DNA of 64,000 nt. Source: Moringa oleifera (lineage: Eukaryota; Streptophyta; Magnoliopsida; Brassicales; Moringaceae). A model generated the notes under the pieces. It had not been told where the DNA came from and did no database searches. It saw nothing but the letters and a program-made list of their open reading frames with translations. Both the position numbers and the translations under genes were made by a program. The DNA lies in NCBI GenBank assembly GCA_021397835.1, contig JAJFZO010000447.1, positions 1,426,001 to 1,490,000 of the forward strand, given 5' to 3'. Positions 1 through 13,600 of the stretch are shown piece after piece. The first letter of the stretch is position 1, and the number at the start of each line of letters is the position of its first letter.

Positions 1-1560
1 TGACCACTATTACAAACCCAAGGAAATCTAGACAAATGAGCAAGTGAAAGAATGAAATACTTTTGAACATGACAAATTTTGAATGCTATTAAAGACGTCT
101 CTATGAGCCACAGACACACAACTTGCTAGCTATCTTTTTTATTTTGGTTGGCAAGTTTAGGAATATTAAAACCCAGAACCTCATTCATTCCAATTTAATA
201 TATCTAAACCAAACATGAATACAATCTATTCCATTCAAAATCATGAGTAGACTATTAAAGGGCAATTTATTTCCATTTCAAGATGCAAGCAACCAACATT
301 CTAAATGAAGGGGAAAAAAAAAGTTACCAATAGCCAGAGAGATACACAGTCTATATCAATGTGACAAGCATAACAAACCCCAAACGAGGTCAGATGCACT
401 ATGTCAAAGTACACAAACAATAAGGAGGATAATAGTCTAATTGCAACAGGACTATGAGACAAGGAACCTCAAGCAAGTGACTATATTGCCCTCAGTCACG
501 CTCAGTTACGCGGAAAAACAACCCATAATTCACACCATTTTTGCGCGAATGATCTAGAACCTCATAGTATGCAGAAAAAAAATCATTTTCAGTCTCTAAT
601 CAACATTGTCATTGTTTAAATCACAAAAGTTTGAATTATGAAACCATATACCATCAAAAAGAAACTTTTTTTATCAGCATCAAAAAGGAATTTTAAAACC
701 CCCACTAAACTGAATAAGAAAATAAATGAAGCAAGAGAAAAGATTTTAGCACTAATTTGATTTTAGTTGAACATTTGAACAAAACCTTTCTAACTTCTCT
801 CTCTAAAGCATTTGAAAATTATTTGGAAACACTAACTAAACTATTCTACTATAAAGCAAACATGTTTTTCCATCAGAAAATAACTTCACATACAAATCAA
901 GATACGAAGAGAAAAATATGCGATTTGATTATTAATTCAGCACCAGAAATATTAACAATAAAAAAAAAAATCTCAAACCAAAAAATAAATTATAAATACA
1001 GAAGGGAAAAAACTGTTGCAAAATTGGGGGGGGGAGAGAATATAACCTACACTTGACCAGATAGTAGGTTAAAAAAAGTAAACAAAAGAAAACATCGGTG
1101 CAACCTTTGGTAAGGCATCCGGCTCCTTGTTCAACTGAACATTGGAACAAAAAAGATATCCCCAATTTTCGCTCTTGGAGAAATCGAAAATGTTTCTCTA
1201 AAGAAACGGATCTATTTTCGTAATAAAGCAAACAGATCTGTTTTTTTCTTTTAATTCAAAAGGAGAAATGATGAGACGCGAACAAAGAACCAGAAACTTC
1301 TTACATAACCTAAAGCTGTAGGATCATTGCACGCAAAAATGATGATAATAAGAGGTTGTAACAAGTAAACCGCAAGCACTGAATCTTCGTTCCACTTTCC
1401 TCATCGAGGAGTAAGAGAAAGCCTAAATTTGTGGGGGAGAACTACTTTCTGTCTGCTGAGAAACCCTACTCTCAGATAGTTTGTTAGTCATCAGAGCTTG
1501 AAATTTGGGAAAAGGGTAATGTTGTAAAATGAGCCTTTGAAAGGCCACATATGGACAGTG
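1..1560 (-). other. Possible 5' leader and first intron(s) of a minus-strand gene leaving the window
   Basis: No coding exon is recognised here. Read on the minus strand, about 1380-1500 looks like a leader: it has the TAGGGTTT element (complement of AAACCCTA near 1461), is less AT-rich than its surroundings, and ends in a plausible exon/intron step near 1370 (GCTTGCG followed by GTTTAC). The remainder down to base 1 could be intron. Short open frames in it resemble no family I know. A gene start further left is an inference only. Confidence 0.22.
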
Positions 1561-3150
1561 AACTCAGCCGGTTAAATCTCTAATTTTATTTTTCAAAAAA
1601 CATAAAATTAAACATTTACATATTTCAATTAACTACCCTTCGTATTTTCTACATCTATTTTTTCACTTACTGTCAAAAAAGAAACAATATCTTAATTCCA
1701 AATGTAATGAGGTAGGAGAAAAGATAAAAATTCTTTTTTTTTTCACATCCACATTTAATTTTTTTAATTAATTACTGATAGTTCAAAAAAAACAAAAATT
1801 AGTCCAATGAAAAAATTGAAGTTCACGTATTATTTGAATTGTGTCAAAAAGAAATAAGTTTTATCAGCCAGATCAATTAAATTGATATTAGTGTTGACCT
1901 AAATAAAATCAAAAAAAAAAAGAAAATGGATTGCTGCCAAACAAATTAGGAAAAAATTTGTTAAATTTAAAAATATTTTGATCTTTTCTTTTTTAAAAAA
2001 ATTAAAATTAGTTATTTAAAAACAAATAACCATCAATTATTTACTTTTAAGTTAGACCGGTCTCACAAATTATTTTGTTAATGGATTATATCCACAATAT
2101 TGCAGTTTGAGATTTTGTTATTTTTTTTAAGTTTAAAACTTATTTGCAACTTTTAAAAAAATATCTTCCAGCATTACTGTTTTCTCAAAAATTATGACCT
2201 TTTTTTTTTAAAAAATTCTTCAACGCTCAAGTTGATATGAGATGAAAGAAAATAATGAGGGTGTTAGGTAAAGAGACCAGTGCCTTGCCAACCGATCGTT
2301 CTCAATCGACCTCCGATTTCCTTATTTTTTCCATGAATGTCTTGCTTTCGTCTTGCCACATGTTTGCTAGACGCTGTGCACTTGTTTAACCTCAATGATA
2401 TCTCTTTTTTTATGGTAAAAATTTATCTTAAAATAATAATTATTAAAATAAATATTAAATAAAATTTATTTAAAATTTTAAAAATATTTTTTAATTTTTA
2501 TTTTAAGTTTTATAATATTTTTAAATCAAATATAATTGACAAAAATAATTAAATTAAATTTTATAAAAAGTTATTTAAAAAATTTAACACACTTTCGTTA
2601 TTGAAATATCTTAAAAATAATTAGAATACATAACAAATTCTAGTTTAAGTAATATTTTTAATTTTGAATAATTTTTTATTTATAAATTATTTATTATGAA
2701 TATTTTAAATTTTTTAAAGTATATATTTTTTAAAAAAATACTTACAACACTCAAAAAGTTTAATTTTTTTAAGGTTAAATATTTTTTTATATTTATATAA
2801 AGTTTTAAATCAAAATCCGTTGTACGAGACTTTTAATTTGAATATTTTTAATTTTAAAATATTTTGATTATATTTAATTTAACTATTTTTCGTCAATCAG
2901 AATTTATTTAAAAATATTTTGAATTTTAAAGTAAAACTTAAGAGAAATAGTATCTTAAGGATTCTAAAAAAAATTTACCTAAGAATTTTATTATGAACAA
3001 GCTTTGAATTTTTTAAATGGGCTTTTAAGATTGACCTTTTGTTTTGGTCTTTTTTATTTCAATTTAATAATTTTTAGGATTTAAATGAAAAAACTCCACC
3101 TATCACATGCCCTTTGCCCTTAAACAATGGAGTATACTACTGTTATTTAT
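1561..3150. other. AT-rich intergenic spacer
   Basis: Very AT-rich sequence with many poly-A and poly-T runs. No open frame of useful length, no recognisable coding motif and no clear repeat structure was seen. Confidence 0.6.
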
Positions 3151-3164
3151 TTGTTTTTTTATTC

Positions 3165-3955
3165 ATTGTTTCGTGAAGACATGAACATTATTGTAATTTT
3201 TTTTAATGAAAAAGGTAATGAGTCTTTATTGATCGTTAGGATTACATAAGTTGGTTGGCAAGCAGTGCCACCGTATAGTTTCCTCACTATCTCAATTGGT
3301 AGTTGAGCTAGTTTATGTACTAATTTGTCGGCATGCCTACTCATATGCATAGAAAAGTATTAAGAAAAACTGAAACTTATGTCTCTAGTGTTCATGCTTA
3401 TATTGCCCCATCATGTATTGATAGATCACCCAAATGAATTTTATGGATAATTGGTAAGTAGTTACTCTCTACAGCTAGAGGTATGTCTTCATAGACTAAA
3501 GCTTTCTTCGTTTTATAATGGGTGTCTAGCATCTTTCCCTTCAAAGGAGATTGAACTCTGTTACTCCTAACTTAGCTAGCTGATTTCGTTCATTATAAGA
3601 AACATCTACATTGAGCTTTAGATTTTCTGTATGGTGGTTTCCATGCATGGCAAGTGGGAGGTTGACAAATTTTTGTTTAAAGTAATTTTACTTCTATAAG
3701 GATCTTCAAGGTGATAAAAGTATTCCAACCACACCCCAATATTTTTGATAAAAGAAAGCTTTTAATCTATTGGGATCAGAGGCTTTGTTTAGAGCCATTT
3801 GTTTGTGTGTTGCGTCCACTTCCTCCTTTATGAATGTTCTATTAAGAGATTCTTGCATGGATGTTATCAATTTGCATGTGATGGATCTGCATATTGCATC
3901 AATATCACTAGGACTTGTTAAAAGAGAAAAGCTTGAAAAAATAATCAAAGAAAAC
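3165..3955 (-). mobile_element. Internally deleted LINE (L1-type) relic
   Basis: Minus-strand frames carry two widely separated pieces of plant LINE ORF2. At 3706-3900 the translation resembles the reverse-transcriptase entry block: an EEVD...M...NKASDPN...FYQKYW pattern, matching the usual KAPGPDG...FFQKFW region. About 100 bases further along the element, at 3600-3640, the translation changes to LKLNVDVSYN, like the start of the C-terminal RNase H-like domain, and at 3310-3350 to RHADKLVHKLAQLP, like its end. The catalytic part of the RT and everything up to the RNase H is missing, so this is an internally deleted, stop-riddled copy. Recognition is from family knowledge; the borders are uncertain. 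Confidence 0.6.
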
Positions 3956-3960
3956 TCTCT

Positions 3961-6900
3961 GAATCTGACTTACAATGTGTGCCCTAAGTCCTTTCAGAAT
4001 TTTGGATTCTTTCTATCTTATTAATCATACATATTAATATTACTAAATGTAATGTAATTTGTATTGTAATTGATTGTAAGAAATATAAATTGTAATTTAT
4101 GCATATAAAAATTATATAAAATTTTGTTGAAAAAATACTTTAGGCATTGATTGTACAAAGTCTACTTTAAAGGTTCATGTAAATTTTTATATATATATTT
4201 TTTAAAAAAATCTTTAACATTGACTCTTAAAAATAAATATTTAAATTTAAATTTTTATAAATAAATTAAAATCTTTAAAAAATATATGCACACATCTTCA
4301 ACATGAATTATTTAAACTTTTAATTATTTTTAAAATTTAAAAAATAAAAAAAATATGTATGTATATATATTTTTTTAATCAATTTTTTAAAAATTTTGAT
4401 ATATTTTTTAAAATTTTAATTAAATATAATATACATTAGATGAAAATCGTAAAACAATCGTTATTTAATGTATTTAACAACTATCGACTGCATGAAATTA
4501 TATTAATTGATAGTTTTTGCAATTGTCATCTAATATGCATGTAATTGTTAAAAAATAATATTTTTATAATAATTTTTTGAGACTATCATTTTTTAATTAG
4601 TATCTTTAACATCATTATATTAGATGTTGATTTTGCAATTATCAAGAAAACTTTTTTTAATCATGGAAAATAAATTTTTTTGTTGTAGGTTTATGTACTC
4701 AATTTTGTTAATAATTGTTACATTTTTTATATTTAATACACTGGGCTCTCATCTGAAGCTAACATGACAGCAACACTCAAATTTGAAAAAAAAAATACTC
4801 AAAAATAAAGCCAAACTTATTGTGCTATGAAGAATTTTGTTAATTTTTTTTTCTCAAAGCATATTTGGTGTCACCATTTCCATATTTAATCTTAATATAT
4901 CAGTCATCATTTGAGTTCGTGAACCAATCTTAATGGCCCTTATTATTTTGATAATCAAGCTACTCATCCAAACTACTTTAATGGTCAATGGCAAGTAATA
5001 CATCTATGCTTATAGATTCAAAAATGTTTTTCTTTATATATAATTTCAGAGACATCAAATATTTGGTAAGAAATCAACATAAATAATTAAAATTTTGAAG
5101 TTAAATCTCAAAAAGAAAAAAAAAATTATTCGGGTTTATGGAACTTTGGATAACATTGTAAATTATGAGATGAACAACTGCTTTGAATAAGATATTGCTC
5201 CGAGAGACACAGAGGCTTACAATTTCATTGCCAATATACTAGTCAACTTAAGGTTAAGGCTATCGAGGTGGTGGCATAAGTCTAAGCTTGGAACTAGGAT
5301 CTACTTAAAATTTTATTTTTATTTTTAATAATTTTAAATCCATAAATATTTTTTTAAAAAATTATTTGCATTCAACTTATTTCAAACTTATAATAATTTT
5401 TTGAAACTTTTTTTTCCACTACATAAAGGCTTTAACTTTGAATTATTTAAAATTTAATATTGTTAATATTTTTATTGAATTTTAAATTTCCATAATTTTT
5501 TTAAATTGATTGTGAAGTAAATTTATAGAAATTTTTTAATTGTTTGTTCATTGTTTTTAATAAAAATTTAATTATTTTATCCATTTATATACTCATCTTA
5601 AATTTACTATATAATGATTTTTGAATGATCAAAATTTATCATTGAATTTTTTCAAATAGCATTTTATTCTTCATATGTTTTCTCGCATGATTTAAAAAAA
5701 AAAAAATCCTCAGCGGCAATGGCTTGAAAAAATATATTATTATTTTAATTTTTTTAAAGCAAGATGAATTTTATATATTAGTAGTTTAAATTTATTTGAT
5801 AAACTAAAATTTTTAAAAAAATTATAATAAAAATAAAAAACTACTTAAAGTATTAAATTTTATAAAAAATAAATTATTTTCCAAATAAATAGGTTGCTTG
5901 TAGATCTTATTAATAGTATATATATTAATTTTTTAAATCTTATAAGTAGTATATATATTAATTTTTTAAGAACTAAAATTAACATAAACTTATTTATATT
6001 AATTATGTCACAAAAACCGTCTTGTTAATTCAGAAATATTTTAATTATCAAAATCAGAATACAATTTTTATTATTTTTATATTTTAAAATAAATAAGTAA
6101 ATATTTTAATATAAAAATAATCAAGGAACTCATTTTTGTCATTTGGTCTTTTGGTTCACCACGAAAAATACCGCCCTAGTCCCCGGTGAGCTCTTCTGCT
6201 TTTTATTTGCTTATCTTTTGTTATCAAATCTACAATGTGGTTTTAAGATTGGTACCGTAATACTAGCTCACTATACTCGTGATAGAGGCCTAGAAGCTAG
6301 CTTCCTTACGGTGGGTTGAGTTGCCATTTGTGAATCCCTTAGTGATCGCCCACTCGTTGGTTCTGCTTATGCCAAGAGTGTACATATTTTGGAGTAATTA
6401 AAACCTGCTTATCTAATTTTTTTTTTCAAAGAATTTTGATATTAACTCATTTTAATGCTCTGGCGAACCCATCCCATCCTTATGAAAGTTAAAAACACCT
6501 TCCTTTGTACAGAGCCTTTTTCCATGCGTCTAAGCCCTTCTGTCTCTACCTGTCTCGAGCTGCTTAATTTCTTACGGTAGGGTTTGGAGTTGCTCTACAG
6601 CCAAATTAAGAAACTCAATAGACTAAATCTGATAAACTAATTACATGACATTAAAAAAAGACAGAGCTCCTGATTAAATTAATATTAAAATTTAGTAAAA
6701 TGATGCAACCGAGGGTAGAAAAGTGTAATGTTTAGGTCAGTCATTATAAGGGCACCGCACACCTAAGAGTGTTTTATTTTGAGTGGCGTGCAGGCTGTAG
6801 CTCCAGTTACCTGTTATCAAAGATTATACTATAAAAAAAAATAAACAAAATGATATTAATCTAGAAAAGGTATACAAATTAAAAAAAAAAAGTCAAAAAA

Positions 6901-7150
6901 ATAGTTGTTTCTATCCATATATAATAATATCTTGGCAAGCCCATGTGCTTCATATATCATACTCGGAGAACGCTTGCACATGAAGGAACTTTGGAACAAT
7001 AATTTGTTTAGGGTCATACCCATTAACATTGCAAATTCAATTTTAGATTGAATTATATAATTTAACATCATGTGTGACGAAAAATTATAAAGATTTAGGA
7101 ATATTTATTGATAAAAAAAAAGTAAATGGAAAAGAGTGAATATTGAGGAA
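3961..7150. other. AT-rich intergenic spacer
   Basis: Mostly AT-rich with no supportable gene. A direct repeat of about 30 bases (TAGTATATATATTAATTTTTTAA core) occurs twice at 5915-5970. The stretch 6150-6800 is less AT-rich and contains two similar patches, TTACGGTGGGTTGAGTTGCC near 6306 and TTACGGTAGGGTTTGGAGTT near 6573, which may be a degraded repeat element. No protein was recognised. Confidence 0.5.
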
Positions 7151-7159
7151 AAGAGCAGA

Positions 7160-7620
7160 AAAACATCATTCTGACTCCTCAGTGGACCAACTGCCAAAGG
7201 GATGCAGGTGTGGGGACAACTAACAAAATACACCATCCTTTTGTCTCCTATTCACTTGCATTCTTTCTGCTCCCTCTGCCTCTTCAGCTGAAAAAACACC
7301 AAAGCTAAAAAGAAAACAAAACAGAAAAAAGAGCCTACTTGGTGCTTGCAATAAGTGTTTCTTTTCCATCATGAAAAAGAATGAATACATACATACATCA
7401 CCATCTCGCTCCTTCTCGCTCTCTTTCCCTCTCTCTTTCCTTTTCATTATTGCTCCGCATTTTCCTCGAGCTGGTGGTTTCAATCATGTCCTTTTTGCAT
7501 CATCACGTTTGCACAGTGGGATATTCGATTCAAGAATGCCGGTTTTTTAGTCATTGAAGCTCCAGAGATCTCTAAGTTTGATTCCTTTGCAGCTCACTGT
7601 TCGACATCTCTGTTCTCGCC
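7160..7620 (+). promoter_or_regulatory. Promoter and 5' leader of the pseudokinase gene
   Basis: The stretch upstream of the ATG at 7621 becomes pyrimidine-rich (CTCGCTCC..TTTCCCTCTC around 7406-7445), with a short TACA repeat at 7386-7397. This is typical of plant core promoters and leaders. I did not find a convincing TATA box. The leader holds a 23-codon upstream reading frame, listed separately. The transcription start is not determined. Confidence 0.45.
7486..7557 (+). CDS. Upstream ORF in the leader of the pseudokinase gene
   Basis: An ATG at 7486 opens a 23-codon frame that ends in TGA at 7555-7557, 63 bases before the main start at 7621. If transcription starts upstream of 7486, scanning ribosomes would meet this ATG first, which usually lowers translation of the main protein. 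The peptide is Phe/His-rich at its ends and matches no conserved uORF peptide I know. Whether it lies in the mRNA is not known from sequence. Confidence 0.3.
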   Translation: MSFLHHHVCTVGYSIQECRFFSH

Positions 7621-10600
7621 ATGAAATTTGGTGAGCTAATGCCATTTTTCTTTTTGTTATGGAGCCGCTTTGCTATTAAATTTACTGGAAATTAGGCTGA
7701 CATTCTCTGATCATTATGTAAATGCATTGCTGTGAGCACATTGTTTGCTCTGTATGTGCTAGTTGTTTTGGCTGTGCTTTATGGGAAATCTTAAATACTG
7801 CATTGTTGCGCACTAAAGCAATTTCTTCAAGTTTCTTTACCGATTGGTTGAGATTTAAGATCCGTGTCCTTACTTTTTATGATTTTTGCCTTAAATTTTT
7901 GAGTATGAAGAGCAACAGGGCAGTTAATCTGGCTCATGATCACCAAATGTTGACTGATTAGTCATGATTCTTATTATCTTTTATTTGATCATCTATTGGA
8001 GGGTTTTTTCAAACTTTCCAATGATCACCTGGCGTGTCTTGCCCTTATCTAGAATTGAATTGAGGTATTTTAGTTAGGTACAGTCAAACTGAAATGTAGT
8101 TATGCATTTTGTATCATATGAACTTTTTAACTCTGTTCATCATGGAACAGAATACAATGCAGCTTGCTGCATAACTTGCAGAACTATATAATGGCACATA
8201 GTATGTAAATGGTTATTCTAGTTGATGTGCATTATAGATTGTGATGCAATTTTCAGAATGTCGGATTGCCTTAAGTCTATATTTCAACAGAGGACACTGT
8301 TTTTTTGTGAAACTCTTGCCTAAATGCCTGGAAACCATCAACATTACTATTTAGTTGGCTCTTTTAACTTCAAGTTGTTTTTTTTTTTTTTAATTTTTCA
8401 GTAACAGTTTTTGGGTAGATTTTGCTTTTTAGCCATCACAGCCTAAAACCTTTGTAATACTTAATTTTCAAGAAGCTTCATGAATGGTCTATATGCATAG
8501 CATTTTCTGCTTTTTAGTGTCTATGAAAAGAATGAATCTGGGTACATTATGCAGCAATAATTGCACTTCTTTTTGGCTATTAGCTAGCCATGGAATTGAT
8601 TTGCTCATTGAAGTTACCAAGCTATTCAAAATGCTGCTTCTTCTTGTACTATCAAATTTTGTGCAGAAGATCCAATATGGTGATTACTGATAACTGAACC
8701 TTTCAGTATTTTACCATGCATCCAAGATGCTTCTAAACGTTTTTGCCCGTGTCCCAATATTCTGCTATTCTCTTAACAGCAGTCTTGGCTTCTTATAGCG
8801 ATTCACGAGCTAGTTTGTCGTTGGATCCATGTTATTTGCAAAGTTTCTAATTTGGAAGGATTCTTGAAGTGGTCTATGAGAGGCTTTACATTAGAATGTT
8901 ACTTTTCCACCTTTGTGAAGTGCTCTTTCTCCGCTGCCCCCTCCCCTTTCAAAAAAGCTACAGTTTGTATTAACTATAGCTTGTGTCTGGTTCTTGATAT
9001 AAATAATGATGGGTACTCATTTCAAATCTTTTACGTGCTTGTATCCGATAAAAACAGAAAGAAAGTGTTTAACATGCTTGTTAGAAATGAACATGAGAAA
9101 ACCTATTATTATCTGTATTTTGTAGTAATTATTGACATTATAGTTTGACAAAGCCTATTAACATTAAAAGGACCAATCTTGGTTCTACAAGATAGGCTAG
9201 AGTTGAAGCCTATTCCATAAGCTTGGATGGCTAATTGTGGCATCAATGAATGACCTTTGTTTTGACCAGCCAGGAACATCTTTATCTTGCTCAAATCTTT
9301 ATCTTATGCACCTTTAATCATAACAAAAAGGTCAATTGTGATACCCACTAGATGTATTTTTGTCCTCATATCTTCTGTTTCCTATCCTCACTCTAAATTC
9401 TCATTTCTTCTACTTGCTTCATGACCACTGTAAGGAAAACATCTTAAGGTTATACTTTCTTAGAAATTTTGTATTCTTTTGTCTAAAGTAGCTCATAATC
9501 ACAAAAAGGATGCGTCACATATCTGCAACTTTATCATTCTAATATAATATGAACTAAATATCATCGAGAGATGTTGCTTAGTGTTTAGAGCCAAGGAATA
9601 CTGAATTTCATTCACATTGCAAGGCATGGCACAAACACTGCTTATAGTCATTCTAATCCAAAACTTTGTTGGTCCTAAATTCAACTATCGAGATGTCCCA
9701 ACAGAGTTGTCAAAAGCCAGCTCTTTTGGTCACCATGAGTATTTTCCTATTGCTTATTTTCATTTTTATTTTTATTTTTTTTGTCTTTTGACTGATGCTT
9801 AAACCTTTGATTCACTACAACTTTTTACACCATGAGTAAAACTTTCACATTTAGTTTCTGTTTTTTAATAACCTAAATCATTAATATGACTCAGGCTCTG
9901 AACAAAGTGATTTGGATTCCAGCGGGCGAAGTTTAAGCGGAAGTTTCAGGAAGTTCACACCTGGTAGGTGTTCGTTCTTGACATTTATTGTTTTGCCTTC
10001 TACCCCACATTCCCCCTCTCGTTGCCCAGTTCTTGGTGACTATTGTTAGAGAAGTTCCTTTCAGCAAGTTAGTTGCATTTTTCAGTATATCTTCTTAGGA
10101 AAATGTCTCCACTTTTGGGACTTCTTCAAGTTTGAGAACTAATTGGTTGCTTTTGGAACTGTTATCAAAATTGTGGATTTGTATGAAACCGTACAATGGT
10201 TGAAACTAAAACATCAAATGGATCTAAAATTATGGTAGTCAGTCACTATATGTAAGAACATATTGTTCCCTCTTCCTTTCTGCTGCCACATGAGAGCCTA
10301 GATAAACTTTTGGATTCTTTTTGAGAATCATTCATATTTTCATTTAAGTTTAACATGTATAGTTGTAACCGGCTACCATCTAATTTCTGTCCTTTATGCC
10401 TCAAAATTTCTTAAAGTTGACTGACAAGCATAGGGTTCCTAAGTTCTAGTTCTAGTAGTGCTGAAAAATGTGTGATTTTAATGTAAATTTAACCTTATAT
10501 GTGGTTTCTCATATAGTGTGATTGTTTTTCTCTTTAGAAATAAATTTAATGTTTAAAACTTCAATAAAATATCTCACAACTTATTTGAAGTCTTAGAAAT

Positions 10601-13600
10601 ATCCTTGAATGAGTTAACCTAGTTTTCAAGCTTGAAAAGAAGTGAGGGCAAAATGGATACATATTACCAATTTTAGTACTTTTGGGCATGGTAGTGAACC
10701 CTATTCAATCCAAATGAAAACTTAATAACCATTTAAGATATACAACCTATATCTTGACCTACCTTTAATAATTTAACTTTTTGGTTTCTGTGAGAGCCTT
10801 TTGCTATCGTAGGAATGAGGTAGTGTCCTTCGATTTTGATGGCATCCTTCGCCATCAACGTCGAACGCAAGATCTTGGAGTTATCAATGGAGGTAGGTGA
10901 AGAACCTTAGGTTAAAATCACAGAGCAGTGTCAGGGTAGGCGATTGTCTCTGTGTTTTGGCTTGGATGAGGCATAGTGGGTGTCAACTTCCATGAATTGG
11001 GTGCTTTCAAGGAGATGCGAGATCGAATGGAGGAAGTGTTGTAGGAGGAGGGAGAGTTCCTTGGTGATAGTGATGAAAGAAAACCCTAGCGATTGATATA
11101 TGCAAATATCTGAGATATAGAGGAGGAAAGGGAGGAGCTCAGTCTTGTTGGAGGGTGGTGATGGGTTAAGTTGGTGGAAGAAGATGAAGATGTCTAGGAT
11201 ATTTTCCAGTGGAAGGAAAAGAGAAGAAGTTCCAAAGGATATAGGAGGGTTCAAGATCTTAAAGTTAGAAGGAAAGATATTACTCGAGATGTGGGTGGCA
11301 CTTTGGGGTAGTGGCAGCGACACAGATGGTAAAACTAGATCTTACTTTCGACGAGTGTTGGAGAGATGTAGTTGTCGGAAGGGAATCAGCAAAGCAGTGG
11401 AGCGAGTCATGTTTTTGACCTGAAGAGAATTGATTAGGTTGAGAAGAAGAGTTTCTTGGGTTCAACTAATAGGGGTGAGACTGGGCCCAAGATGATGTTT
11501 CAACCTAAAGGTAAGACAGCTTCAGAACCAAGGCATGGGACAATTTTGGATCCGATACTAGAGATTTTTAATGAAAGAGGATGGATTGAACAAATAGGCC
11601 ATAATTTTAGTAGCTTGGGTCGGGTATTAAGAGGTACAAATTGGGTGATTACAGGGGAATCAAATTGGGGCCAAGCAATAGAGAAAGTTATCGCGCAACG
11701 AGAGGTGATCTATTCTTCTTCATGTTATCGTGCTGAAATAAAGATCCTTATCGAATTTGAGGAGGAATATCGATTGGAAGAGGATGGTCGACGAGGCCTT
11801 TTTTTCTTGACAAGAAGAAGCATGGGTGACAGGAACCCTAGAAGCAGCTGATCTGCGCAATTCAAGATAGTTAAGTAGGTATTGCATCTGAAAGGAAGGT
11901 TTTTTCCTATTCGGTGTCTCAGACAAGGGGCTATGGTTGTTACTAATAATGGGGGAGTGAACTAGGATGAGAGTTGGCTAATAGAGAAGAATGGAGTGAA
12001 TTTGAAGCTAGTGTTAATGGATATTAATGATGAAGAGGCAGAGGAGAGGGGAGACGAGTTTTGCTCTTAGCACTTGGGGTAGTTTAAGTGCGGGAATTGA
12101 AGTGGTGGTTTCGGTCACTGTGCTGAAAAAAATGGAGAAGTTATATAGTGTTATGGGTTTCTCATTTGAGGGTTTGAAAGATCAGGTTGTTTGTTTTTGT
12201 ACTTAAATTGAGAATAGAGCAACAACTATAAAGAAGAAAGAGACAGTAAGGAAGAAGGGGTCTATTGCTGTGATGTTAATAGGTAATGGAAGAGATTGGA
12301 GTACCGAGTAAATTATGAGAAAGGGAATAAAGGCAATCTAATGGTGGGAAGAACAACAGGAGGAAAGGGATATCACTCAAGTCATGGTATTTAAAATTTT
12401 ATCTTGGAATGTAAAGGGCCTGAATGACCGTGGGATAAGGGCTGTTATGAAGGAGGTAATTTTGAGATGGAAGGTGGATTTAGTATGCCTCCGAGAAACT
12501 AAAATGGAGAAGATAATAGTGGAGATGATAGAAGTTTATGAGGCAGAAGGAAGGTTGAATGGAGGTATTTGGAGGTCAAAGGGAATGCAGGTGGGATCCT
12601 AACAAAGTGGGGGTGGAAAATTGGGAAAATTAGAAAGCAGCTAGATTGGAGAAGAAACAATAACATGTATTTCTAAATGGAAAAAAATAAACCTTAATTG
12701 AATATTTACTGGGGTGTATGGAAACACAGATAGAGGTTAGTGTATTCTTTTAAGGGAAGATCTTAGGGAGTGTAGAAGAAAAGGGAATGGGTTACCATGG
12801 GTAATAGGAGAAGATTTCAATGAAGTACTATTTTCTAATGATAGAATTGGGGGCAATAGCGAGAGGAGGAGAGTGGGGGCTTTTAGGGAAGTAGTAGGAG
12901 AGCTGGAACTCTAAGATTTGCCTCTAACAAATGGCTATTTCACTTACTGAAATCAGAGAGAGGTGTCGGTGCTGTCAAGGCTTGACAAATTTTTGGTTTC
13001 AAATGAGTGGGAGGAGAGGTTTCCTAGAATGCAGCAGAAACTTTATCCATATTAGATCACCATCCCATTGCTTTGGAAATGGAGGTATGATGTGGAGGCC
13101 ATATCTAATCAAATTTGAGAAATTATGGATAGACGAGGAACTGTATAGTTTACTGAAGTATTGGTGGGAAAGGGATGCGTTGGAGGGCAATGCTAGTTAT
13201 GTAGTGTTAAAAAAATTAAAGAGGATGAAGGAAGAGATTAAAAGTGGAGTAAGGAGAGGATTGGAAATATAAGTAGGAGAAAAAATCATTTATGGGAGGA
13301 GGAAATGGGCAGCAAAGTCATGACTGATAGGGGCAATGAGATTACCCGTAAAAAGGAGGGAGGAGCTGTGTCAATAGTTGAACCAGGTAATAAAGATGGA
13401 GAAAATCTCGTGGCATCAAAGATCTCAAACTTTATGACTTAAAAAAAGAGGATAAAAACACAGAGTTCTTCCATAGAATGGCTAATGCACATCAAAACAA
13501 AATTTCATCAACGAGCTACAAATTGGAGAAGTAATAGTGGAAGGGAATGAGGAGTTGAAGAAGGAAGTTGTAGCATTTTATAGAAAATTATATTGTAAGA

